Below, in pieces: positions 1 through 7,187 of a stretch of DNA of 64,000 nt (position 1 is its first letter; the number at the start of each line of letters is the position of its first letter). The position numbers and the translations under genes are program-made. The notes under the pieces were generated by a model that was not told where the DNA came from, made no database searches, and worked only from the letters and a program-made list of their open reading frames with translations. Source of the stretch: Bacillota bacterium (lineage in GTDB: Bacteria; Bacillota; Clostridia; Lachnospirales; Lachnospiraceae); the NCBI GenBank assembly GCA_902363515.1, contig CABJAN010000001.1, forward strand, positions 1 through 64,000. The letters are read 5' to 3'.

Positions 1-436
<436 letters not shown>

Positions 437-588
437 AGTGTTTGTCCAAGTTCAAGATAACCTTGGCTATCTATCCCTTTTACTGTTTTGGTTCGTTGAA
501 CCTAAGAATAAAATGTAAAAGAATTTTCGATTCATGTGTTTCACTGTTCAGTTATCAAGGTTCCTGTCATTCTTGCGACAGCCATATT

Positions 589-617
589 AGATTACCACAA
601 TCAGGAAGGCTTGTCAA
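589..617 (-). promoter_or_regulatory. rRNA promoter P2 (16S-proximal)
   Basis: On the minus strand a perfect -35 TTGACA (617-612) is followed after 17 nt by -10 TAATCT (594-589). It directs transcription towards the 16S gene. It is almost identical to the upstream promoter at 693-721. Confidence 0.85.
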
Positions 618-692
618 GAACTTTTTTTATTTTTTTGAAACTTTTTTCTCAAGCTGTTTCCGCTTGTTTCTGTCTTTTTCGACAGCCAGTCT

Positions 693-721
693 AGATTACC
701 ACATCTCGCTCGGCTTGTCAA
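693..721 (-). promoter_or_regulatory. rRNA promoter P1 (distal)
   Basis: On the minus strand TTGACA (721-716), a 17-nt spacer and TAATCT (698-693). Same hexamers and spacing as the proximal promoter, with an A/T-rich UP-like region just upstream (722-752). Confidence 0.85.
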
Positions 722-772
722 GAACTTTTTTGAAGTTTTTTCAACTTCTTTTTTGATAACTCTCGTTATCAA

Positions 773-861
773 CGGAGAAAGAGGGATTTGAACCCTCGCG
801 CCGCTATTAACGACCTACTCCCTTTCCAGGGGAGCCCCTTCAGCCTCTTGGGTATTTCTCC
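773..861 (-). tRNA. tRNA-Ser (anticodon GGA)
   Basis: On the minus strand the gene starts GGAGAAAT and ends in TTTCTCC plus discriminator G. The 7-bp acceptor stem GGAGAAA/TTTCTCC is perfect. The anticodon loop reads CTGGAAA (anticodon GGA), and a long class II variable arm sits between the anticodon arm and a normal T arm (GGGTTCAAATCCC). CCA is not encoded, so it must be added after 3' trimming. It lies between tRNA-Ser(UGA) and the rRNA promoters, and probably shares the promoter at 1014-1042 with that gene. Confidence 0.95.
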
Positions 862-899
862 TTAGCCTGATTTCATCAGTATATTCGGTTGTACCGAAA

Positions 900-985
900 C
901 GGAGAGAGTGGGATTCGAACCCACGCGCCCTTGCGGACAAACGGTTTTCAAGACCGCCTCGTTATGACCACTTCGATATCTCTCC
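900..985 (-). tRNA. tRNA-Ser (anticodon TGA)
   Basis: On the minus strand the gene starts GGAGAGATATCGAAG and ends TCTCTCC plus G. The acceptor stem is perfect, the anticodon loop is CTTGAAA (anticodon TGA), the variable arm is long, and the T arm contains GGGTTCGAATCCC. CCA is not encoded. The gene is the first of a two-gene tRNA-Ser unit; the 38-nt spacer to the second gene contains a 6-bp hairpin (TTCGGT/ACCGAA). Confidence 0.96.
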
Positions 986-1013
986 GTATGTTGCTGTGTT
1001 AGCGACAAGTGGT

Positions 1014-1042
1014 ATATTACCAGTATTGACAAGAAATGTCAA
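1014..1042 (-). promoter_or_regulatory. promoter of the tRNA-Ser pair
   Basis: Minus strand TTGACA (1042-1037), 17-nt spacer, TAATAT (1019-1014), about 30 nt before tRNA-Ser(TGA). The -35 box lies inside a perfect 9-bp inverted repeat (GTATTGACA / TGTCAATAC with a 5-nt loop). That repeat could be an operator or simply a structure between ispD and the tRNA genes. Confidence 0.75.
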
Positions 1043-1048
1043 TACCTT

Positions 1049-1741
1049 TTATAAATTTTTTTCAAGATTTTTCTCAGCCACCAAAAGATCATCCGGCGTT
1101 GTAATTTTAATATTCTCATAAGAGCCTTTTACCAGCCTTACAGGAACCTGAGTATAAGCTTCTATAACCATAGCATCATCTGTAATTTCATCCATACAAT
1201 GTGCCCTGGCACATTCATGTGCTTTCTTAATTAGATCATAAGAAAACGCCTGAGGTGTCTGAATGCTCCAAACCCGGCTTCTCTTTGGTGTCTCCTCTAC
1301 CATTCCATTTTCATCTGCAATTTTGACCGTATCCTTGGATGGCATTCCCACCACACATGCCTGGAACTTTAGAACCGCTTCTTTGGTGCGTTTTAGGATT
1401 TCTTCTGTGACAAAGGGCCTTGCGCCGTCATGGATAAAGACATAATCCGTATTTTTACATGCACAGAGTCCTGCATATACAGAATCATACCGTTCTTTTC
1501 CACCTGAAACAACAGCACTGACTTTTGTAAAACCGTACAGTTCTATAATTTCCTTTTTGCAGAAATCTATACATTCTTTTCCTGTTACCAGAATAATATC
1601 GTCTATTTCTTCACTTTTCTGGAAGCATTCCAGGCTATAATACAGCAAAGGCTTGCCCTGAAGCACTAAAAACTGCTTCTGTACACTGCTGTTCATTCTC
1701 TTCCCCTGTCCTGCTGCCAGAATAATTGCTGTACATTTCAT
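1049..1741 (-). CDS. ispD: 2-C-methyl-D-erythritol 4-phosphate cytidylyltransferase
   Basis: IspD transfers CMP from CTP to methylerythritol 4-phosphate in the non-mevalonate isoprenoid pathway (cytosol). The 230-residue length is normal. The N-terminal nucleotide-binding motif AAGQGKRM is followed by the QKQF segment, and the central FIHDGARPF and C-terminal ITTPDDL motifs are typical of the family. The start codon touches the tsaD stop (TAGATG), so translation is probably coupled. The ribosome site GGGAGAG lies inside the tsaD end. It is the last protein gene of the tsa/rnz run, and the tRNA promoter begins at once behind it. Confidence 0.95.
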   Translation of the reverse strand: MKCTAIILAAGQGKRMNSSVQKQFLVLQGKPLLYYSLECFQKSEEIDDIILVTGKECIDFCKKEIIELYGFTKVSAVVSGGKERYDSVYAGLCACKNTDYVFIHDGARPFVTEEILKRTKEAVLKFQACVVGMPSKDTVKIADENGMVEETPKRSRVWSIQTPQAFSYDLIKKAHECARAHCMDEITDDAMVIEAYTQVPVRLVKGSYENIKITTPDDLLVAEKNLEKNL

Positions 1742-2770
1742 CTAACGCTCTCCCAGTTTCAGATTTGGAACTGCATTTAAGTCCCATCCATGTCTTGTGC
1801 CTTTTATATATTCATAATAGCCAGCTACTCCAATCATAGCTGCATTATCTGTACAGAAAATAGGTGATGGATGATAAAACTGGATTCCATTCTTCTCACA
1901 CGCCTGCTCCATGGCATTTCGCAGAGTTTGATTAGAAGCTACCCCTCCTGCAATAGCCAATTTAGAAATATGATAATCCCTGGCTGCTGCAATGGCATGC
2001 TCTACCAGCACTTCCACCACACATCTTTGGAAAGATGCTGCAATATCAGCCTCCACAACAGGCTCTCCCATCATTTTACATTTGTTCAAATGGTTCAAAA
2101 CTGCTGATTTTACACCACTAAAGCTAAAATCATAAGGTGCATCTGCTACCTTTGCCTTTGGAAAATCCATGGCATAAGCATTGCCCTGCTTTGAAAGCTT
2201 ATCAATCTTAGGACCGCCCGGATAACCCAGACCAATCGCTCTTGCTACTTTGTCAAAAGCTTCTCCTGCTGCATCATCTCTTGTTCTTCCAAGAATTTCA
2301 AATTCACCGTAGTCCTTCACAACCACCAGATGGGTATGTCCTCCGGAAACCACCAGACATAAAAATGGCGGTTCCAAATCTAAATTTTCAATATAATTAG
2401 CTGATATATGTCCCTCAATATGGTGTACTCCCACCAGAGGAAGATTTTTTGCAAAGCTAATGGCTTTTGCCTCTGCCACACCTACCAGCAAAGCTCCAAC
2501 CAGACCCGGACCGTAGGTTACCGCTATGGCATCTAAATCATCTAAGGTAGTGTCTGCTTCTTTTAAGGCTTCTTCAATAACCTGGTTAATTTTCTCAATA
2601 TGCTTTCTGGATGCAATTTCCGGCACCACTCCACCATATAATTTATGGAGGTCAATCTGAGAAGAAATCACATTAGACAACACACTTCGTCCGTTTTTCA
2701 CTACAGCAGCCGCTGTTTCGTCACAGGAACTTTCTATAGCTAAAATCAATACGTCTTTCTGTTTTTCCAT
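1742..2770 (-). CDS. tsaD: tRNA N6-adenosine threonylcarbamoyltransferase TsaD
   Basis: TsaD is the catalytic subunit that moves the threonylcarbamoyl group onto A37 of ANN-decoding tRNAs (t6A). The 342 residues are standard length. The N-terminal AIESSCDET motif, the metal-binding HHIEGH segment (about residues 111-116), the VSGGHTHL loop and the late [10 protein letters not shown] motif place it in the Kae1/Qri7/TsaD ATPase family. Partners TsaB and TsaE are encoded upstream on the same strand; TsaC is not in the window. The ribosome site GGAGG overlaps the end of rnz. Confidence 0.97.
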   Translation of the reverse strand: MEKQKDVLILAIESSCDETAAAVVKNGRSVLSNVISSQIDLHKLYGGVVPEIASRKHIEKINQVIEEALKEADTTLDDLDAIAVTYGPGLVGALLVGVAEAKAISFAKNLPLVGVHHIEGHISANYIENLDLEPPFLCLVVSGGHTHLVVVKDYGEFEILGRTRDDAAGEAFDKVARAIGLGYPGGPKIDKLSKQGNAYAMDFPKAKVADAPYDFSFSGVKSAVLNHLNKCKMMGEPVVEADIAASFQRCVVEVLVEHAIAAARDYHISKLAIAGGVASNQTLRNAMEQACEKNGIQFYHPSPIFCTDNAAMIGVAGYYEYIKGTRHGWDLNAVPNLKLGER

Positions 2771-2773
2771 CTT

Positions 2774-3685
2774 TTATTCCTCCTCAAACTGCAATTCCAC
2801 AGACTGTCTGTCTCTGGCAGCTATGGTATTTGGAAAAATTTTTGCTGCTTCTTCCAAGGCTTCCTCCGGTCTTACCAGGGAAGGACTGTAATGGGTCAGC
2901 CACATTTCCCTGACCTGTGCTTCTTTTGCCAGGGTTGCCGCTTCCTGGAATGTCATGTGTTTATATGCTTTTGCTTTCTGTTCTTTGTCCTGTTCTCCAT
3001 ACATACCTTCACAGATAAACAAATCCGACTCTGCTGCATGGTCTGAAATCGCTTTTACCGGTCTTGTATCTGTGGTATAAGTAAGTTTAATTCCTTTTCT
3101 GGCTGGTCCAAGCACCATATCCGGCGTATAAGTAATACCATCCATGGTAACAGTCTCTCCCTTTTGAAGAGGATTCCAGCATTTCAGGGGAATGTTCTGT
3201 TCTTTGGCTCTTACCGCATCAAATTTTCCTGTTCTTTTAATTTCCAGGCTGTAACCATAACAGGTAACATTATGGTTTACCCTGAAAGCAGTAATATGAT
3301 ATCCTTTGACTTCCAGCGTTTCTTCCGGCTGGGTCAGTTCTTTATATTGAATCTCAAAAGGCAGTTCCGGGGCAATTACCCGAAGAGCTGAAACTACCCT
3401 GGTCAGCCCTTTTGGTCCAACCAGAAGAAGAGGTTCTGTGCGCTCTGCATTTCCCATGGTAAGTAAAAGTCCAGGCAGTCCGCTGATATGGTCTGCATGA
3501 TAATGAGTAAAGCAAATCACATCAATGGGCTTAAAGCTCCATCCCTTTTCCTTTACTGCCACCTGGGTTCCTTCCCCACAGTCAATCATTAAATTACTGC
3601 CATTGTATCGTGTCATTAAAGATGTGAGTTTTCTTCTGGGCAAAGGCATCATTCCGCCTGTACCCAGCAGGCATACATCCAACAT
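2774..3685 (-). CDS. rnz: ribonuclease Z
   Basis: RNase Z is a zinc metallo-beta-lactamase-fold endonuclease that removes 3' trailers from tRNA precursors lacking an encoded CCA. The 303-residue protein has the signature HYHADHISGL (about residues 62-71) binding the two metals, the GEGTQV segment, and further ligands in LFICEGMYG and LTHYSP. The two tRNA-Ser genes nearby lack CCA and are the kind of substrate it processes. It precedes tsaD by 3 nt, and its own ribosome site is GAGGAAAG. Confidence 0.95.
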   Translation of the reverse strand: MLDVCLLGTGGMMPLPRRKLTSLMTRYNGSNLMIDCGEGTQVAVKEKGWSFKPIDVICFTHYHADHISGLPGLLLTMGNAERTEPLLLVGPKGLTRVVSALRVIAPELPFEIQYKELTQPEETLEVKGYHITAFRVNHNVTCYGYSLEIKRTGKFDAVRAKEQNIPLKCWNPLQKGETVTMDGITYTPDMVLGPARKGIKLTYTTDTRPVKAISDHAAESDLFICEGMYGEQDKEQKAKAYKHMTFQEAATLAKEAQVREMWLTHYSPSLVRPEEALEEAAKIFPNTIAARDRQSVELQFEEE

Positions 3686-3750
3686 GTTTCTTTCCTCATT
3701 TCTATCTTAGCTTCTATTATCTTTCCTATCATAACACACATTTTTTTGTG

Positions 3751-3999
3751 CTACAACAGCTCATTTTGCAAATTCTTTTCCACCGGAATCTGAAAAGAAG
3801 CCACCCATCTGTCATAGCATTTTTCACACACATCAAAGCTGTGGCATTCTCCATCTTTTCCCGAAAAATATCCCCACTGCATGTGTACCGGGAATACCCC
3901 TTCCTGAACCAGGTCTTTCTCTGTTTTCAGTTTCTTTCCACAGCAGTTACAATAAATCTCCAATACCTGATTTTCATCCTGGTTTTTGTATTTTCTCAT
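3751..3999 (-). CDS. small zinc-ribbon-like protein of unknown function
   Basis: An 82-residue protein with two CxxC pairs, CNCC near residue 17 and CEKC near residue 57, about 40 residues apart. This is a typical spacing for a zinc ribbon. The middle is rich in Gly, Asp and aromatic residues (WGYFSGKDGE) and there is no signal peptide or membrane segment. I do not recognise a named family. It sits between the rimI terminator and rnz, so it may begin the rnz-tsaD-ispD transcript. It could be a nucleic-acid- or protein-binding accessory factor, but nothing in the sequence decides this. Confidence 0.75.
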   Translation of the reverse strand: MRKYKNQDENQVLEIYCNCCGKKLKTEKDLVQEGVFPVHMQWGYFSGKDGECHSFDVCEKCYDRWVASFQIPVEKNLQNELL

Positions 4000-4097
4000 G
4001 TCTTTCCTCCTGTGCAGAAAACAATTTCAAGTGAACACCATGGATTATAACCCAGTTTTTTCAGAAATCCCAGTGGGAATTAGCTGTAAACTTAGAA

Positions 4098-4121
4098 AAA
4101 GATAGCAAAATTGCTATCTTT
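4098..4121 (-). terminator. intrinsic terminator after rimI
   Basis: Perfect 11-bp inverted repeat AAAGATAGCAA / TTGCTATCTTT with a 2-nt gap, followed on the minus strand by TTTTTCTAAG. The rimI stop codon lies inside the stem. This ends the tsaE-tsaB-rimI transcript before the zinc-ribbon gene. Confidence 0.75.
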
Positions 4122-4548
4122 TACACATAACGATTCCATCCTCCACCGGGTCTTCATAAAAGTTCTTCCGCACTCCGGCCTCTTGAAATCCCAGGCGGGA
4201 ATACAAGGCAATGGCTGCCTGATTACTTTTGCGTACTTCCAGAAAATAGTCCGTAACCCCTCTCTCTTTTCCTATACGAAAAAGCTCCTCCAAAAGTCTG
4301 CCTCCGATTCTCTGTCCCTGATATTCTTTTTTTACAGATACATTGGTAATTTCTCCTTCATCCAGGGCAATCCACATGCCGGCATATCCCACTGGCACTT
4401 TATCCACAAAAGCACAAAGATAACAGGTGTTTTCCTTGTCTATGGCTCCCCTGAAGCCTTCTTCTATCCAGGGTCTGGAGAAATTTTCCTTTTCTATGGC
4501 AGCTACTTCTGCAAGATCCTCCTCCTGCATCTTCCTGATACTAAGCAT
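4114..4548 (-). CDS. rimI: ribosomal protein S18-alanine N-acetyltransferase RimI
   Basis: A 144-residue GNAT acetyltransferase that acetylates the N-terminal alanine of S18 in characterised bacteria. The acetyl-CoA motif A is seen as VKKEYQGQRIGGRLL, followed by the motif B region FLEVRKSNQAAIALY and LGFQEAGVRKNFY, all typical of RimI. Its start overlaps the tsaB end by 8 nt, the common tsaB-rimI arrangement in Firmicutes. It sits between tsaB and the zinc-ribbon gene. Confidence 0.93.
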   Translation of the reverse strand: MLSIRKMQEEDLAEVAAIEKENFSRPWIEEGFRGAIDKENTCYLCAFVDKVPVGYAGMWIALDEGEITNVSVKKEYQGQRIGGRLLEELFRIGKERGVTDYFLEVRKSNQAAIALYSRLGFQEAGVRKNFYEDPVEDGIVMCKR

Positions 4549-5263
4549 CCTGACTCTTCTTCAGGCGTTCTGCCCGTTCCCTTTCTGCCTGAGATACCCG
4601 AAGATAATCCGGCTGATGTTCTCTGGCGCTCTCTGTTTTTCCCTGGCCATAATAAATTGCTCCAAGAGCAGCCACAGCTCCTGCCCGCTGACGGCTTACA
4701 TGACCCGGCGCAAAAAGATAAGGAACCTGGCACATTTCCTGAATCTTCTCACGAAATACCGGTACGCCATCTCCCAGGAAAATAACCTTTTTCCCCATCT
4801 GGTTCAGTTCTTCCAAAAGCGTATCCACAGGAAGAGCATCCTGTTCTTTTACTGTCTGAAGCTGTCCCTTCTGAAAACAATACAAACCTGTATACACCTG
4901 GTTTCTCCTTGCATCCATAATCGGACAGATAAGAGTATCTTCATCTGTCCCGTAAAGATTATAAGCCAATGCTTCTGTTGTTGGAATTCCGATTAATGGT
5001 TTGTTCAGAGCCAATCCAAGTCCTTTAGCTGTTGCTGATCCAATACGCAGTCCTGTAAAAGAACCTGGACCTGCTGCCACAGCAATGGCATCAATGGATT
5101 CCAAATCCAGTTGTACTGCCTTTTTCAGTTCATCCAGCATCGGCAGCAAGGTCTGAGAATGTGTTTTTTTATAGTTCATGGTATATTCTGCAACCAGGTT
5201 ATCATCCTCCATAATTGCCACAGAAGCTACTAACCCTGAACTGTCCAGCGCTAAAATCTTCAT
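4541..5263 (-). CDS. tsaB: tRNA threonylcarbamoyladenosine biosynthesis protein TsaB
   Basis: TsaB is a catalytically inactive TsaD paralogue that forms the TsaBDE complex needed for t6A. The 240-residue protein begins ILALDSSGLVASVA and has the family's VAAGPGSFTGLRIG motif (about residues 63-76) and a MDARRNQVYTGLY segment. It follows tsaE by 4 nt and overlaps rimI, so the three are translationally linked. Confidence 0.95.
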   Translation of the reverse strand: MKILALDSSGLVASVAIMEDDNLVAEYTMNYKKTHSQTLLPMLDELKKAVQLDLESIDAIAVAAGPGSFTGLRIGSATAKGLGLALNKPLIGIPTTEALAYNLYGTDEDTLICPIMDARRNQVYTGLYCFQKGQLQTVKEQDALPVDTLLEELNQMGKKVIFLGDGVPVFREKIQEMCQVPYLFAPGHVSRQRAGAVAALGAIYYGQGKTESAREHQPDYLRVSQAERERAERLKKSQDA

Positions 5264-5267
5264 AATT

Positions 5268-5714
5268 TTACTTCATCCTCTCTTTTTCCAATCCATCTAT
5301 GGTGATTTTCCGGTAATCAAATCCTTTCTCCGGATTTTTTTCTATGGTCACAGAAATAATCTGTTTTGGCAAAAGCTCCTGAATCAGTTCTGCCCATTCA
5401 ATAAGACACACACCATTCCCGAAAAAATAATCATCATATCCGATTTCTTCCATTTCTTCAATATCACCAATGCGATATACATCAAAATGATAAAATGGCA
5501 TTTTGCCCTCTTCATATACCTGCACAATGGTAAAGGTAGGGCTGTTGACTGGTTCCTCTATCCCAAGTCCCCTGGCTACTCCCTGGGTGAATACGGTTTT
5601 CCCCACTCCAAGGTCCCCATTTAAAGTATAAATTTCACCAGGCCGCGCCTGTTCTCCGATTTTCACTCCAAGCTTGAAGGTTTCTTCCGCATTTGTCGTT
5701 TCTATAATAATCAT
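5268..5714 (-). CDS. tsaE: tRNA threonylcarbamoyladenosine biosynthesis ATPase TsaE
   Basis: TsaE is the P-loop ATPase that drives turnover of the TsaBD complex. The 148 residues contain the Walker A motif NGDLGVGKTVF (about residues 33-43), the switch-like SPTFTIVQVYE, the HFDVYRI segment and the FFGNGVCLIEWAE Walker B-like region. It is the first gene of a minus-strand tsaE-tsaB-rimI unit and is divergent from the cyclophilin gene. Confidence 0.95.
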   Translation of the reverse strand: MIIIETTNAEETFKLGVKIGEQARPGEIYTLNGDLGVGKTVFTQGVARGLGIEEPVNSPTFTIVQVYEEGKMPFYHFDVYRIGDIEEMEEIGYDDYFFGNGVCLIEWAELIQELLPKQIISVTIEKNPEKGFDYRKITIDGLEKERMK

Positions 5715-5770
5715 ATACTATCCTCTTTTTGATTTTTTCCCGTGTTCAGTATAGCACAGAAAATTCCGGC

Positions 5771-5799
5771 TTGCACCTTTTATTTTTTGCCCTTATAAT
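5771..5799 (+). promoter_or_regulatory. promoter of the cyclophilin gene
   Basis: TTGCAC (5771-5776), 17-nt spacer, consensus TATAAT (5794-5799), about 34 nt before the chosen start codon. Confidence 0.7.
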
Positions 5800-5832
5800 G
5801 GAGTATTATAATTTAAGCAAAGGAGAATGATT

Positions 5833-6351
5833 ATGGCAAATCCAATTGTAACCATTACTATGGCAAATGGCGATGTAATGAAAGCAGAATTATATCCAGA
5901 AATCGCCCCAAATACAGTAAACAACTTCATCAGTCTTGTAAAAGACGGCTTCTATGACGGTCTGATTTTTCACCGTGTTATCCGTGGCTTCATGATTCAG
6001 GGCGGCTGTCCAAACGGAACCGGCATGGGAGGCCCTGGCTACTCTATCAAAGGAGAATTCTCTCAGAATGGGTTCAAAAATGACCTGGCACATACCCCTG
6101 GTGTTCTCTCCATGGCACGTGCTATGCATCCTGATTCCGCTGGCAGCCAGTTCTTCATTATGCATGAAACCTCTCCACACTTAGACGGTTCTTATGCTGC
6201 TTTCGGTAAAATTACAGAAGGCATGGATATCGTAAACAAAATTGCAGAAACCCGCACAGACTACAGTGACCGCCCATTAGAGGAGCAGCGCATCCAGTCC
6301 ATGACTGTTGAAACCTTCGGTGTGGATTATCCTGCACCGGAAAAATGCTAA
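5833..6351 (+). CDS. peptidyl-prolyl cis-trans isomerase, cyclophilin type
   Basis: A 172-residue cytosolic cyclophilin that isomerises X-Pro bonds during protein folding. Catalytic-domain motifs are intact: FHRVIRGFMIQGG (Arg of the active site near residue 50), AGSQFFIMH and YAAFGKI. There is no signal peptide. An ATG at 5827 is only 1 nt behind the AGGAG site, so the ATG at 5833 (7 nt spacing; protein starts MANPIVTI) is preferred. Single-gene unit with its own promoter; it converges with the IMPACT-family gene. Confidence 0.95.
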   Translation: MANPIVTITMANGDVMKAELYPEIAPNTVNNFISLVKDGFYDGLIFHRVIRGFMIQGGCPNGTGMGGPGYSIKGEFSQNGFKNDLAHTPGVLSMARAMHPDSAGSQFFIMHETSPHLDGSYAAFGKITEGMDIVNKIAETRTDYSDRPLEEQRIQSMTVETFGVDYPAPEKC

Positions 6352-6366
6352 TCCCTGTGTGACCCA

Positions 6367-7023
6367 TTAATCATCAAAAAGGAGATATTCTCCTTCTGAT
6401 ACAGCAAAATAAAGTTCTTTTACATCTGTGATGGAGGCTCTTGCATTGGTAGCCTCTGTCACAGCTTTTTTTATCTGCTCTGCATCTTTTGCCGGAAGGA
6501 GTATCTGCATTTTTACATTTTCTGCATACTGGGAGTCCATAACAGGTATTTGGTTTTGTGCAAATAAATACTGAAGTTTCCCAACTCCGGTATAATCTAT
6601 GCCTATTTCTGTCAAAATCCCATGGTATTTGGTAATTACCCTGCTGGCTGCAAGTCCGGCCTGCACTGCTTTGGAATATGCCCGGACCAGTCCTCCGGTT
6701 CCAAGAAGAGTTCCTCCAAAGTATCTGGTAACCACAACTGCTGTATTATAAAGTTCTTCTCCCAAAAGGACATCCAGCATCGGGCGTCCTGCAGTTCCCT
6801 GAGGTTCTCCGTCATCACTGCAGCGCACCAGTTCTCTTCTCTCACCGATTACATAGGCAAAGCAGTTATGGGTTGCATCCCAGTGCTGTTTTTTCTTCTC
6901 TTCAATAAATCTTAAAGCCTCTTCCTCTGATTTTACCAGACGGACTTCTGCCAGAAATCTGGATTTTTTCTCTACAATTTCCCCGATTCCGCCCTCATAT
7001 ATGGTCTTGTATTGTTCTAACAT
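6367..7023 (-). CDS. YigZ/IMPACT family protein
   Basis: A 218-residue member of the UPF0029/IMPACT family, conserved proteins linked in eukaryotes to translational control and without a firm bacterial function. Family motifs are present: KKSRFLAEV near the start, HNCFAYVIGE, the RCSDDGEPQGTAGRPML signature and VVTRYFGGTLLGTGGLVRAYS, followed by the C-terminal DUF1949-like part. The frame stays open for 43 codons upstream, but that extension is unlike the family. The ATG at 7023 follows an AAAGGAA site and gives the normal N-terminus. Confidence 0.9.
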   Translation of the reverse strand: MLEQYKTIYEGGIGEIVEKKSRFLAEVRLVKSEEEALRFIEEKKKQHWDATHNCFAYVIGERRELVRCSDDGEPQGTAGRPMLDVLLGEELYNTAVVVTRYFGGTLLGTGGLVRAYSKAVQAGLAASRVITKYHGILTEIGIDYTGVGKLQYLFAQNQIPVMDSQYAENVKMQILLPAKDAEQIKKAVTEATNARASITDVKELYFAVSEGEYLLFDD

Positions 7024-7033
7024 ACATTTTTGA

Positions 7034-7062
7034 TTCCTTTCCATCCTTGTACCTTGCATTTT
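7034..7062. other. divergent intergenic region between yigZ-like gene and PBP gene
   Basis: Short A/T-rich sequence that presumably carries the promoter for the leftward IMPACT-family gene. No clear consensus hexamers could be assigned here; the rightward promoter is described separately. Confidence 0.3.
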
Positions 7063-7133
7063 AGCATAGTTTCTTAAAAAATGGGAACATTTATGAAGAA
7101 AAAATGAATTCCTGTGCATAGGAGCAAAGTTTC

Positions 7134-7162
7134 TTGAATTAGGTTCTGTCATTTGTTATAAT
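7134..7162 (+). promoter_or_regulatory. promoter of the penicillin-binding protein gene
   Basis: TTGAAT (7134-7139), 17-nt spacer, consensus TATAAT (7157-7162). The transcript should start near 7169, which excludes the ATG at 7161 as the start codon and supports the one at 7188. Confidence 0.8.
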
Positions 7163-7187
7163 GGACGGGAAAAGGAGGCAAGACTAC

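Larger units (their letters stand above)
437..772 (-). promoter_or_regulatory. rRNA operon leader and promoter region (no protein gene)
   Basis: This 336-nt stretch holds the 16S leader and two tandem promoters. The promoters lie in an imperfect direct repeat with a period of 104 nt (about 571-640 and 675-745); each copy carries CGACAGCCA, TAGATTACCACA and GGCTTGTCAAGAAC on the plus strand. The leader between the promoters and 16S has short hairpins typical of rRNA leader processing and antitermination, for example GGTTC-GTT-GAACC at 490-502. An open frame on the plus strand here has no protein-like content. A perfect hairpin at 753-772 abuts the 3' end of the tRNA-Ser gene and may help its processing. 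Confidence 0.8.

Noticed and set aside
442..756. Open frame of 104 codons on the plus strand in the rRNA leader
   Set aside because: It is rich in Phe and Ser from T-rich sequence, overlaps rRNA promoters and leader, and has no ribosome site.
751..772. Hairpin TTGATAAC/GTTATCAA as terminator of the tRNA-Ser genes
   Set aside because: On the minus strand it is followed by A-rich sequence, not a T run; a processing role is more likely.
4111..4996. Long plus-strand frames opposite rimI and tsaB
   Set aside because: They mirror well-recognised minus-strand genes, have no ribosome sites and no protein-like motifs.
7024..7152. N-terminal extension of the IMPACT-family protein
   Set aside because: The extra 43 residues do not resemble the family and are preceded by no ribosome site, whereas the ATG at 7023 has one.
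7161..7187. ATG at 7161 as start of the PBP
   Set aside because: It overlaps the -10 box TATAAT, so it would lie before the transcription start; 7188 has AAGGAGG at good spacing.
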